This document shows positions 1 to 9,043 of a DNA stretch of 64,000 bases, piece after piece (positions within the stretch are counted from its first letter, which is position 1; each line of letters opens with the position of its first letter). The notes below the pieces were generated by a model. That model did no database searches, was not told the DNA's origin, and saw only the letters and a list, made by a program, of their open reading frames with translations. The position numbers were made by a program, and so were the translations under genes. The stretch is from Rhodopirellula baltica. GTDB taxonomy: Bacteria; Planctomycetota; Planctomycetia; Pirellulales; Pirellulaceae. Location of the stretch: positions 248,001-312,000 of the forward strand of contig PPHI01000037.1 of NCBI GenBank assembly GCA_002901265.1, in the 5' to 3' direction.

Positions 1-780
1 CGAAGACGAGACGACGTTCGTTTCATCCGATTCGCTAATCTGCTGATCGTCATCCAACGAAAGCAGCAGGTAGTACGTCCCGCTTTGCAATGAAACGTCC
101 AGCGGCAATGTCACGGTCAAATCGCTGCTTAGCTGCTGGCCCGATGTCAGCACATCCGTTTGCAGCAATTCACCGATCGACAGGTCGTCGCCGTCTAGCG
201 TTTGATCGTGTGATAAGTAGATACGATCGGTCCAGTCGCTGCCGCCTGCGGTGCCGGTTCCTGCGTTTCCAAGTTGGTAAGCGACATCGATCTGCGTGCC
301 AAACTGATATGCGGTTTGGCCGAGGTTCAGCGAACCACCGGACAACGCCAAGTCTGGTAGCGCCCACTGCAACGTCGTTGCAAATTGGTCGTCCAGTGGT
401 TCGCCGTTGGTTTGGTCGCCATCTTGGTTCATCGGGTTCCCAACGACGTCCAAGACGTTGGGGCCGATGACAAGTTCGTACTGGCCGTCAACATAGTCAT
501 CGCGATTCGGGCGAACGATAAAGCTTGTAAACGACGTCTGATCCGGTTGCGGATCAAAGGGCTCGATCGAATCGATCGCGACTGCAATGTCACCCGGTCC
601 GGTCAAGATGATGTCGTCGGTTGTCAACGATGACTGGTCGATGGCTTCATTGAAGTTCAAGACAAGAAACGGGCCATCCGCATTGACGGCACTATCGGAC
701 ACGTCGATGGACTCAATCGCCGGACCAGAGGAGAAGCCGGCGACAAATTCCAATGCATTCGCGGTCAACTCGGGCGCAAA
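1..780 (-). CDS. C-terminal part of the giant surface protein, displaced frame, runs off window start
   Basis: After the in-frame stop at 765-767 the minus strand stays open in the neighbouring frame from about 780 to base 1, giving at least 259 residues. The translation continues the upstream protein naturally: a segment starting FAPELTANALEFVAGF, then an SbsA/Big-like Ig domain (residue patterns AIESIDVSDSAV and LNFNEAIDQSSL), then a CARDB-like domain (LPDLALSGGSLNLG, YLSHDQTLDGDDL, LSLDDDQQISESDETN). CARDB and Ig-like modules are usual C-terminal parts of planctomycete surface proteins. It has no start or ribosome site of its own, so I read it as the 3' part of the 765-5720 gene, separated by one missing base in the T-run (AAAA on the plus strand, 778-781). 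The true C-terminus lies outside the window. Confidence 0.75.
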
Positions 781-3700
781 ATCTGACTGCCGAAATCCAA
801 TCCCTCGTACGCCGGCGTGCCAGTCTTTGAATCGAAGGTGATGACGCGGAAACTGTCACCGAATTCAGGCTCAAATCCACCAGACTTCACCGTCCGCACG
901 GTCCCATCGAACTGGACGCTCGATAGGCTCAGTTGTTCGTATTGATCAACCGGCGTCGTGCCGCTGATCTCCAGTTCGACGACCGACGTTGGCAAGAGTT
1001 GCAACGGACCACTGATCGAAAGCCGAGGCTCTGGCTGAATCAATCCGCCTGAGATCACGGCCGCCTGGACATTCGAATCGCCTGTAAGCACGCTGTCGGT
1101 GTCAAGTTCGAACGATCCCGTAACCGTGCCTCGAGCAATCACGACCACTCGGGTACCGGTCAGCATTGCGGCTTCTGCAGAAGCCCTCGAGATGTCGATG
1201 CGTCCGCCGTAGCGAGCGATGATCGACGACCAAAGGTTCGCACCCGAGGTGCTGCCTGAGGATGCGTCCGAAACGAGTGTCAGCGAAGCGAGATCGATCA
1301 AACTGCCAACCCCTTCGCTAAGAATCTCGAAGCGGCGGAAGCTCAAATTGCCTTCGCTGGGATCCACCAGGGACACGGCGTTTGACAGGTCAACGACGCC
1401 GCCCGACAACGCTTCGATTGCGACGTTGGTGTTGTAGTGTGTGCCTCCTCGGATCGAGGTGACGTTTGACAAATCCAGTCGGCTGCCGGGCCCTTCGGCG
1501 CGCAATCGCATCGTTTGATTGGCGGCAGTGCTGGAGTGACTGATCGTGGTAACGTTCGGCAACGAGATGGTTTCACCACCCGACGCGATCAAGGTTGCAG
1601 AGTCGATGTCAGCAAGCTTCGGTGCTTCGATGGTTGCACCGGAAACGATGGAAAGCTCACCGCCTCGGATGGTTGTCAGTTCCGGCAATTCCCCGGCAAT
1701 ACCGTTCAAGCGAATGGCGGTGCCGGCCGCATCGATCAAACTGTCGAACCGCACCTGCCCTGCGCCGAACAGTTCCAACGAACTGTTGAGAGCCGTTTGG
1801 ACCGTCGAAACGTCGATCGCGTCTGCGCGGTCTGAAATCAACTGTACCCCGGTGAGTTCCGCCAACACGCCGGTTTGAACCGTCGCCCCGCCGGTCACCG
1901 AAAGCGTCGAGTATGCGGGAACAACGTTTTGACTGATCGGACTCTCGCCCACGTCCGCGAATGTTGCCAGCTTCGGGAGTTGCAACTCGCTTCCGTATCC
2001 GACCGCGATCAAATGCACGCCGCGAAAGGATCGGTTGCCACTTTCTGGATCCGCGATGCTGGTCAGCTCTGGCAATGCGACTTGCCCGCCGTCGTTTGCT
2101 GAAATCGCCAGTTGCGATCCGTACGTCGTCGCGCCCGTAATCGTCTGCAATGAAGGCAGCGACACTTGACTGCCGAACCCTTTTGCTTCGATGCGACGGG
2201 TTTGCGAATTCGCGGTGGAAGAGTGGTCGTAGTGTGTGACCAGCGGCAATGAAATCGCGGCGCCACGTTCGGCGATCAAGTTGCTGCCGTCAATTTGTTC
2301 CAAGACGTCGACGGAGACCGATGCACCGGCGCCAACGCGAAGTTCACCACGTGTCAGCTGTCGCAACGCGGGTAAGCTGAGCGAGCCGTGCTGGACTTGA
2401 AAGGAAGCACCGTCCGCAAATTCGAGCAACGGCAATTCGACATCGATCGAATCGACATCCAGCCAACTCTGGTCGAACGTTTCGACGCTTTCGATTGGCA
2501 GTTGGCTGATCGAATCGCGTTTGACTGCGACACCGATCAACTCAGTCAACGATCCCAACGAAATCTCGCCGCCGCGAAGGGCTTGTAGCTGCGAATAAGT
2601 TTGTAGCGACGAGGGGTCCGACGAATCGTCTTGGAAGCGAACCAATGAATTCAGGTCGATCTGACTTCCGGCATCGATCGCCAAAACTTTGATGGACCGT
2701 AGGCTCGTGTTGCCGCTGCTGCCATCAACGATTTGACTGACCATGGGCAAGGAAATCTGTCCACCCGCGCGGGCTTCAAGATTTAGTCGTGTGTTGTACT
2801 GCTCGCCGCCGTTGATTTCGGTCAAGGCGTCGAAAGCGAGCACGCTGCCGCTGCCCTGCACGATCCAATTTCGAGCGACGTTGCTGGCCCCCAGATGTGA
2901 ATAGCTGTTGGCTTTGGTGAAACGTAATTCGGCACCATCGGTGACCGAGAAGTTTGCCCCGTCGATGACCTGCGTTCCGTCGGCAACCAAACTCGCGTTT
3001 TGGCCATGCAGGGCGAGTGTGGTGCCGGGATCGAGTGACAGTTCGCCGTCCAATCGTGATTCGCCCCAAAGCGTCAACGAACCGGCTTGCAAATGCAACG
3101 CACCGCTGCCATTGATCGAATACGCCGTTTGATCGCCGGATCCGATCGTAGCGGTGCCGCTGGTCAGTTCAACAGCATCGTGCACACTCGGAACTCGGCC
3201 GGCATCCCACATCGATGGATCCGTCCAATCGCCGTCGCCGCCTAACCAAGTAACGATTTGTCGCGACATCGTCGGCGCAAATTCGGGCATCCCGGTTTCT
3301 TGACCGCCGGAAAGCACCGACTGCCCCGACTCGGTCACCGCCGGGGCACCCATCGCGTGATCTTGCATCAACGTCGCATTCACAAGCGTCTGAAGTGCAG
3401 GCGTGAGCACACTGCCGCCGTTTGACTCGGCCAGCGACGAAACGAGGTTGCCGTCGCGGTCGATGACGTTGACCAGTTGATCGAGCCGGATCGTGGACGC
3501 GTCGCCTTCGGCACTGAAGCTGATCTGCCGAAAGCTGGTGTTCCCTTCCAGCGGATCGACGACTTGCTGAACCGAACTCAAATCGATCTCGCCGCCGTCG
3601 CGTGCGGCAACGTTGATGCGAGTGTTGTAGAGATCGCCTCCTTCGATCCATTCCACATTCGAGAGATCGATTTTGCTGCCCGCACCATCGGCGATCCAGG

Positions 3701-5720
3701 CACGTTGTTCGTTGACGTCTAGCGGCGACAATCGATACTCGCTGAATGCGTCCAGCGAGATCACGGTTCCGCCGTAGGCCTCGAATCCCGATCCGTTGAT
3801 ACTTGTCACCGAAGGCAACTGGATCGTTGCGGCTTGATCGGTGATCAATTGGTTGTGTTCGAACCGCGAGATTTGATTCAGTTCGGCTTGGGTCTGAATC
3901 AACTTCAAACGCGTCGATTCGATGGTGGTAAGCGATTCGAACAGGCTCGGTTGTTGGTCGATTGTCAGATCACTTTGCGTGATCGAAACCAATCCCGAAG
4001 TCGCGATGTCACCTGTGGTATCGATCGTTGTTTTAACACCTCGCAGGTAACGCAAGTTCGCCGCGTCGATCACACCGCCGTTACTTGCGTCGACCACCGA
4101 AGGCTGGCCGGCTCCTGATGCGAATTGATCAATGATCGATTGCAATTGTCCGACTTCGATCCGGCTTGCCGTTCCGTCGGCGGTCATTTCGAAGCGGCGA
4201 AAGCTCTGGTTGCCTTCGCGTGGATCAGTCACTTGCCGCAGCACTGGCAACTCGATCGCACCACCAGCGGTCACGCGAACGAGATGCGTTCCACCATAAG
4301 TTGTCGCACCGGTGATCGTTTCGAGATGTGGCAGGATCAGCTTTGAACCGACACCATCGACTTGCCATTTCCTTTGCTTGGAAATCGATTCGGCGGCATG
4401 CGCATAGCGGGTGACATTCGGAAGTGTCAGTGACGAACCACCAGTCACTGACAAGTCCGCTCCATCGATCTCCGATAGCAGTGGCGAATCGATTTGCCCA
4501 CCGTCAACCAAGTGAATCCCACCGTTTTGAAGTGACGTGAGTTGCGGCAATCCGAGCGCGACACCGTCGACATAGAATTCCGTACCGGTGGCATCAATCA
4601 AACTGCCAAGCGAGACGTCGCTACTGCTGATGTTGACAGACGATTCGTAAAGTGACCGAATCGAATCGATTGCCAGTCCGCTGCTCCCATCGAGTCCGAA
4701 TGAAGTTCCTTGGGCGTGCGTAAGGCTTGGCACATTGATCACGCCGCCGCTCGTTGCAATCAGCGCTGTGGGATCGTCGGATTCTTGATCGACGATGGAG
4801 ACGAGACTCGGCAAATTGATTTTGCTGTCGGCGCCAGTGGCCTGAAACTTGATCGATCGAAAGTCGACGTTTCCTTCGGCGGGGTCGACAACGGAAGCGA
4901 CGCCGGACAAATCGATTACGCCTCCATCGGTCACGACAAAGTTCAGGTGGCTGTTGTAGTTCCGCCCGCCGCTGATGATTTGTAAGCCGCTGAAATCCAA
5001 ACGGCTGCCGGCACCGTCGACACTGAAGGTGCGCGTTTGCCCATTTCCGTCGGTATGAAACCAATACGTTTGCACGTTTGGCATCGCGACAACGCCGCCA
5101 GCCGTCACGCTGACCTGTGCGTCTTCGAGATTCGCATCGCCATCGACGGTAAGCTGCGCATCAGCACCGTTGGCAACGATGCGTGTCGGCTGCGCGAGCA
5201 ACAGATCGCCAGTGACGTGCAGGTTGCCGAGCACCATGAAGTCACTTGCCGATTGTTCGACCGTTAGTAGTCGCTGGATGGTTGCCGAAACAGGCATCCC
5301 GGCTTGGCCGATCAGCGACGCGTTTTCGAGGTGCAATTCATCAGCGATCAACGACGTGGTTTTTAATTCCGATCCGACGACGTGCAGCCGTTCGGTTGTG
5401 CTGATCGAAGCGACTTCGACGTTCGCCAAGATGTTGATTGAAAGATCGTCTGCGACGTCTTCGATAGTGACATCATCTGTCACTGCGGGGACTTGATCGC
5501 TATCCCAGTTCAGCGGGTCGTGCCAACTCGAATTGTCGCCGCCGCCATCCCAGTGGATTGCTGCGAGCACACGGCGGTCTTCGAGTTGCTCGAAGGGAGT
5601 TCGCAGTTGCCGCTTTGAAAAGAGCTTCCTTGCCAATCGAGCCGTACGAACTCGTTTCTTTTGGCGTAACTCATTCGCCAGCCCAGACTGCCTCTGCAGC
5701 CCGCTTCTTTTCCGTGCCAT
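765..5720 (-). CDS. Giant repeat-containing surface protein with LEPR-XLL-like N-terminus (frameshifted near 779)
   Basis: I start the protein at ATG 5720 (MARKRSGLQRQ), which has an AAGGC-like ribosome site; the open frame reaches back to 5969 but that stretch looks non-coding. A basic N-terminus leads into FEQLEDRRVLAA, the LEPR-XLL-like motif that marks planctomycete giant secreted proteins. Two modules follow the pattern W-G-G-x-G-D-x-S/D-W-x-D-P-x-x-W (near residues 55 and 840). Six degenerate repeats of about 100 residues each contain a hydrophobic strand pattern and the signature (V/I)DPxEGNxSFR, for example VDPLEGNTSFRQ. This is consistent with a beta-solenoid or beta-helix fold. No catalytic motif is visible. 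The frame ends at GSQILRPS, while the homologous C-terminal domains continue in the next frame. The probable role is adhesion or cell-surface structure; the exact function is unknown. Confidence 0.8.
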   Translation of the reverse strand: MARKRSGLQRQSGLANELRQKKRVRTARLARKLFSKRQLRTPFEQLEDRRVLAAIHWDGGGDNSSWHDPLNWDSDQVPAVTDDVTIEDVADDLSINILANVEVASISTTERLHVVGSELKTTSLIADELHLENASLIGQAGMPVSATIQRLLTVEQSASDFMVLGNLHVTGDLLLAQPTRIVANGADAQLTVDGDANLEDAQVSVTAGGVVAMPNVQTYWFHTDGNGQTRTFSVDGAGSRLDFSGLQIISGGRNYNSHLNFVVTDGGVIDLSGVASVVDPAEGNVDFRSIKFQATGADSKINLPSLVSIVDQESDDPTALIATSGGVINVPSLTHAQGTSFGLDGSSGLAIDSIRSLYESSVNISSSDVSLGSLIDATGTEFYVDGVALGLPQLTSLQNGGIHLVDGGQIDSPLLSEIDGADLSVTGGSSLTLPNVTRYAHAAESISKQRKWQVDGVGSKLILPHLETITGATTYGGTHLVRVTAGGAIELPVLRQVTDPREGNQSFRRFEMTADGTASRIEVGQLQSIIDQFASGAGQPSVVDASNGGVIDAANLRYLRGVKTTIDTTGDIATSGLVSITQSDLTIDQQPSLFESLTTIESTRLKLIQTQAELNQISRFEHNQLITDQAATIQLPSVTSINGSGFEAYGGTVISLDAFSEYRLSPLDVNEQRAWIADGAGSKIDLSNVEWIEGGDLYNTRINVAARDGGEIDLSSVQQVVDPLEGNTSFRQISFSAEGDASTIRLDQLVNVIDRDGNLVSSLAESNGGSVLTPALQTLVNATLMQDHAMGAPAVTESGQSVLSGGQETGMPEFAPTMSRQIVTWLGGDGDWTDPSMWDAGRVPSVHDAVELTSGTATIGSGDQTAYSINGSGALHLQAGSLTLWGESRLDGELSLDPGTTLALHGQNASLVADGTQVIDGANFSVTDGAELRFTKANSYSHLGASNVARNWIVQGSGSVLAFDALTEINGGEQYNTRLNLEARAGGQISLPMVSQIVDGSSGNTSLRSIKVLAIDAGSQIDLNSLVRFQDDSSDPSSLQTYSQLQALRGGEISLGSLTELIGVAVKRDSISQLPIESVETFDQSWLDVDSIDVELPLLEFADGASFQVQHGSLSLPALRQLTRGELRVGAGASVSVDVLEQIDGSNLIAERGAAISLPLVTHYDHSSTANSQTRRIEAKGFGSQVSLPSLQTITGATTYGSQLAISANDGGQVALPELTSIADPESGNRSFRGVHLIAVGYGSELQLPKLATFADVGESPISQNVVPAYSTLSVTGGATVQTGVLAELTGVQLISDRADAIDVSTVQTALNSSLELFGAGQVRFDSLIDAAGTAIRLNGIAGELPELTTIRGGELSIVSGATIEAPKLADIDSATLIASGGETISLPNVTTISHSSTAANQTMRLRAEGPGSRLDLSNVTSIRGGTHYNTNVAIEALSGGVVDLSNAVSLVDPSEGNLSFRRFEILSEGVGSLIDLASLTLVSDASSGSTSGANLWSSIIARYGGRIDISRASAEAAMLTGTRVVVIARGTVTGSFELDTDSVLTGDSNVQAAVISGGLIQPEPRLSISGPLQLLPTSVVELEISGTTPVDQYEQLSLSSVQFDGTVRTVKSGGFEPEFGDSFRVITFDSKTGTPAYEGLDFGSQILRPS

Positions 5721-6124
5721 CAAGATGCCTTGCTTGCGGTGGCGAATCGGGCACGAGAGATACCTGCCTAGAGCAATTGCAGGCGTGGTATCCGTCGTTC
5801 GCGATCTGGCCGCCGAGAACGTCGTATCGAAAAAGTCATCGCGATTATCGGTACGGAAGGACTGCAAAGAAACAGTCGGAGAAGACGAACTCGACACACG
5901 ACGAATCGTGAAACGCTTGCCATCAGTCCCGCACCCTTTGTAGCGTTCCGCACCGTCCATGCGAGGCATCTAAGTTAGACCCCCAACCCCCTGAACGCAA
6001 GGCACACGAATCCACCTACCACAAGATCCGTCATTGGTTTGCGCGAACAAGCTTGGTCAGGACGATCGCGACGAACGGCTGCCTAAACAAACTCGGGCGT
6101 GGTGGAAGGTCACTCAGTCGCAGA

Positions 6125-6598
6125 TCACTCAGACTCTGCGGGATAGCGCAACGCCCAATAGCCGCCATCCCCACGGTGCACCGAAAAGCCCATCCGCTCC
6201 CAAAAGCGTTGGGCGACTTGGTTCTGTGCGAACAGGCTCGCATTGATCGACTCATCCTTTGCATCGGCATCAGCCAGAACGATGGCGATCGCTTGGCCGC
6301 CGATTCCCTTCCCCCGATGACTTGCCATAACTGTGAGATCGACCAAGGTCCAGGGACGCTTGGACTGATCGATCAACATCCTCCCAACGACGTCACCTTC
6401 GAACCGCACTGCCCAAGCTTGAGCATCGGGAAATTGATCCTTGTATTGTTGCTGACGCGCATTGAACTGCATCTCAACAAGTCGGACGTCGATCGACCGC
6501 AGTGCCGCAACGTGCTCGAGTTCGCTGAACAGTTGAAATGCCAATCGGCGATCTTCCTGTTGGTCTGAAATGACACACATGCAGACGTCGCTTGGCAT
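6125..6598 (-). CDS. GNAT family N-acetyltransferase
   Basis: This predicted 157-residue acetyl-CoA-dependent acyltransferase carries the GNAT motif A: a beta-strand (VDLTVMAS) followed by HRGKGIGGQAI at about residues 94-104, the R-x-x-G-x-G pyrophosphate-binding loop. The C-terminal AQNQVAQRFWERMGF matches the usual motif B helix and strand. I chose ATG 6598 because AGGAGA lies just upstream; an in-frame extension to 6679 lacks support. The gene is divergent from the DUF6916-like and tail-collar genes, sharing a roughly 190-bp intergenic region. GNAT genes are often found beside Mdp-like tail-collar genes, so the substrate could be one of these small proteins, but that is inference. Confidence 0.85.
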   Translation of the reverse strand: MPSDVCMCVISDQQEDRRLAFQLFSELEHVAALRSIDVRLVEMQFNARQQQYKDQFPDAQAWAVRFEGDVVGRMLIDQSKRPWTLVDLTVMASHRGKGIGGQAIAIVLADADAKDESINASLFAQNQVAQRFWERMGFSVHRGDGGYWALRYPAESE

Positions 6599-6789
6599 GT
6601 TTTCTCCTAGTCTTACAACATTGTTTCGCTGGAAATCATAGCCTTCTGAATCGGCCTTATTTCGGCGCTCAAGCGCCAAAACCTACATAATCTGTTTATC
6701 CTGCAAAATTCGCTTGCCCCCCACCTTCTGAGGCAGTACACCTACACCCATAGCCTGCGAATGGAACCGTAGAACCCAATTGGGGAACA

Positions 6790-7110
6790 ATGAACGACAC
6801 AACTGATTTCGCCGCACTGCAGTCTTTGACGGCGGAATTCGTCAGTGAATTTGCAGGCGAGACCTTTGTGTTTTCCACGGACGATCAATCGGTTGAAGCC
6901 CAGCTTGTCGAGATTCGTGAATCGAGCCAGCCGGCACTTTCCCCAAGTGTAAGAAAAGGCTTCTCAATCCTTTTCCAATTCCCTCCCGGTTCGCTGGTGA
7001 CTCAGCGAACGTACCGCCTGACCCATCCAGAACTCGGACAACTTCACCTCTTCGTGGTTCCCGTGTCTCCATCTGAATCAGGCCCAAGCGTTGAAGTCGT
7101 CTTCAGCTAG
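6790..7110 (+). CDS. DUF6916-like small protein beside tail-collar gene
   Basis: This 106-residue protein has no signal peptide or membrane segment. It is preceded by GGGGAACA just before the ATG. The middle contains FSILFQFPPGSLVTQRTYRL and the pattern THPELGQLHLFVVPV, typical of the small beta-rich DUF6916-like proteins encoded next to microcystin-dependent-protein-like tail-collar genes. The collar gene starts 57 bp downstream on the same strand, so the two are probably co-transcribed. The biochemical role of the family is not known. The family assignment rests on motif resemblance and context only. Confidence 0.65.
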   Translation: MNDTTDFAALQSLTAEFVSEFAGETFVFSTDDQSVEAQLVEIRESSQPALSPSVRKGFSILFQFPPGSLVTQRTYRLTHPELGQLHLFVVPVSPSESGPSVEVVFS

Positions 7111-7167
7111 CTACCCATCTCTCTGTGCTTTCCTCTCCCGCCCCACTGTTTACGGAACACGTTAACG

Positions 7168-7710
7168 ATGTCAGAGCCATTCCTCGGCGAAATCAGATCC
7201 TTTGGATTCAACTTTGCACCACGCGGCTGGGCCCACTGTGACGGCCAATTGCTTCCGATCAGCCAAAACACCGCACTTTTCTCGCTTTTGGGAACGATCT
7301 ATGGCGGTGACGGGCGGACAACGTTTGCCCTGCCAGACTTGCGTGGACGCGTCGGCATTCATATGGGAAATGGACCAGGACTGCCAAGCTACTCCATCGG
7401 CAATCGTGGTGGCGCAGTAGAGGTCACACTGAACAATGCCCAGATCCCCTCTCACTCGCACACTGCAGACGTCAGATGCCAAAGCGCTGTCGCGGCAGGG
7501 CATCAAAACACGCCCGTCGGTGCCACCTGGGCAACTGACGCGGGTTCCTCAGGTGCAACGTATTCGACCGTCGCACCAAACGAATCCATGCTTGAAGGGA
7601 CAGTACAGATTTCGTCCACGGGCGGAAGCCAAGGTCACCAAAATATGCAGCCCTATTTGACCACGAATTGGTGTATTGCATTGGTCGGCCTTTTTCCATC
7701 TCGGAGTTAG
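7168..7710 (+). CDS. Phage tail-collar domain protein (microcystin-dependent protein, MdpB-like)
   Basis: The 180-residue protein shows the classic tail-collar layout. The N-terminus FLGEIRSFGFNFAPRGW is followed by CDGQLLPISQNTALFSLLG, then YGGDGRTTFALPDLRGR at about 46-62. A C-terminal region with IPSHSHTA and QPYLTTNWCIALVG completes it. Such stand-alone collar proteins, typified by MdpA/MdpB of Sphingomonas mlr clusters and by many environmental bacteria, are usually not part of a phage. No tail, capsid or lysis genes lie nearby. The gene follows the DUF6916-like gene and precedes a PEP-CTERM gene. Function is unknown; a trimeric surface-exposed tip or adhesin is plausible. Confidence 0.85.
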   Translation: MSEPFLGEIRSFGFNFAPRGWAHCDGQLLPISQNTALFSLLGTIYGGDGRTTFALPDLRGRVGIHMGNGPGLPSYSIGNRGGAVEVTLNNAQIPSHSHTADVRCQSAVAAGHQNTPVGATWATDAGSSGATYSTVAPNESMLEGTVQISSTGGSQGHQNMQPYLTTNWCIALVGLFPSRS

Positions 7711-7778
7711 CCCTGCGGGGCAATAGGGGCTTCACTGATTTACCTCTCTCCGAATCTTTCCCATGGCCGAATCGAACA

Positions 7779-8348
7779 ATGAAAAACACACTTCACAGAA
7801 ACTCGCTATTTTTTTCGTTCGCAATACTTCTATCGATTGCGATCACGCCCAAAGTTGACGCAGGATTGATCGTCTCCGGAATCGAAACGACCCCTGGGCT
7901 ATACACCTTGTCGTTCAGTCAGGATGCGACCACCAATCCGATCCAGACTCGTGGTTTCATCAATATGAATTTCACGATTGATAACGGATTGATTGTGGAC
8001 TTTGGGTCTCCGACCGGAACCCTTACTGATGGCACGACAACCTTTACGCCTGATCTCACCGGTTGGACGGGGACAGCCACCGATTTTTCCTTTAACCCAA
8101 ACCTACTCACAACGCCCCCGTCTAGCGTCACTTTCACCTCGACTCCAGGAATTGACTTCAGCGTCACAAATGTAACCTGGCGATTTACGTCCGATGAGTT
8201 TTTCAATGGTGCACCATTAACCGGACGGATTCAGCAGGGCACAACGACGGGTGGAGGAGGCGGGGGCAACGTTCCAGAGCCTTCGAGTTTTGCAATCCTC
8301 GCAATTGGCCTCTTGTCGGCAGCTCGCTATCGATCACGCCGCGTCTAG
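7779..8348 (+). CDS. PEP-CTERM sorting domain protein
   Basis: The 189-residue protein starts at ATG 7779 (MKNTLHRNSLFF). The signal peptide has a hydrophobic core FSFAILLSIAITP and probable cleavage near VDA-GL. The body is Thr-rich, beta-like and without an enzymatic motif. The Gly-rich linker TTGGGGGGN leads to the PEP-CTERM tripartite tail: VPEPSS, a hydrophobic stretch (FAILAIGLLSAA) and a basic RYRSRR end. PEP-CTERM proteins are processed by exosortase and usually occur in EPS or biofilm producers. An in-frame upstream extension to 7668 has no signal logic. It shares its strand with the collar gene and the Tat protein. Confidence 0.85.
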   Translation: MKNTLHRNSLFFSFAILLSIAITPKVDAGLIVSGIETTPGLYTLSFSQDATTNPIQTRGFINMNFTIDNGLIVDFGSPTGTLTDGTTTFTPDLTGWTGTATDFSFNPNLLTTPPSSVTFTSTPGIDFSVTNVTWRFTSDEFFNGAPLTGRIQQGTTTGGGGGGNVPEPSSFAILAIGLLSAARYRSRRV

Positions 8349-8398
8349 ACCGTCGTCTATCGCCTACCCCGAGTCCAAAAAGAAGAGAGGCACCTTTC

Positions 8399-9001
8399 AT
8401 GAGTTCTCACGAACCGATGGCGAATCATTCACGACGTCGATTTATTCGCAACGCCGGATGCATCACTGCCGCAGCGAGTTCTGTAGCAACCCTTGGGTCC
8501 AAAGGCTTTGCTGACGATTCACAGCGTCAGCCTGGCAAACAAGACCGCCAAGCGAAACAGATTGACTTAGGCGCTCGACCTAGTTTGACAACTCATGGCG
8601 CAGTTGTCGTAACGAGCGGCAATCAAACCTTCGCGTGCTTTAGCGCTGAAAGCGGTGGTGGCCAGGGGCTAGCGGTAATCGGACTGAAAGGTTGCCAAGG
8701 TTGGAAGTCGAGTGCACCTGGTGAAAATCCGCTCGACACGAGCGACCACGATACTTTGGAAGCTTGCAGCGTGTTTGAGATCCCCGATTCAACCTGGGTC
8801 GATTCGCAGTCTCCGAATGGCAAAAGTGACAATCACAAGCTCCATCACTACGTCATCACATTCCTTGGTGCCGACCCCGAAGTCTGTTTCGGTGCCCGGC
8901 ACTTCGAATGCCTCGCGGAAAGCTTGGAGATGACGTTTCTTGCCACCGGTCCGTTTGAAGACGTCTTGGAATTTATCGACTACGTTGCTGCGGACGCCTA
9001 A
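8399..9001 (+). CDS. Tat-exported protein of unknown function
   Basis: The 200-residue protein begins either at ATG 8399 or at ATG 8417 (MANHSRRRFIRNAG). The N-terminus carries SRRRFIRN, matching the twin-arginine consensus S-R-R-x-F-I, then a short hydrophobic stretch (CITAAASSVATLG), which predicts Tat export. The mature region has no recognisable catalytic motif. It ends with a moderately hydrophobic acidic segment (FEDVLEFIDYVAADA). It follows the PEP-CTERM gene by 51 bp. I do not recognise the family. It may act with the collar and DUF6916-like proteins, but only gene order supports that. Confidence 0.7.
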   Translation: MSSHEPMANHSRRRFIRNAGCITAAASSVATLGSKGFADDSQRQPGKQDRQAKQIDLGARPSLTTHGAVVVTSGNQTFACFSAESGGGQGLAVIGLKGCQGWKSSAPGENPLDTSDHDTLEACSVFEIPDSTWVDSQSPNGKSDNHKLHHYVITFLGADPEVCFGARHFECLAESLEMTFLATGPFEDVLEFIDYVAADA

Positions 9002-9043
9002 CCGTCGTCCGCGGTATGATCGGATGTGTTCTTCGGCGACTGA

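Noticed and set aside
765-785. Programmed ribosomal frameshift
   Set aside because: The TTTT run is short and I saw no stem-loop or slippery heptamer next to it; sequencing error is simpler.
7168-7710. Prophage or phage tail remnant
   Set aside because: Only a stand-alone collar protein is present; no other phage gene, integrase or att site seen.
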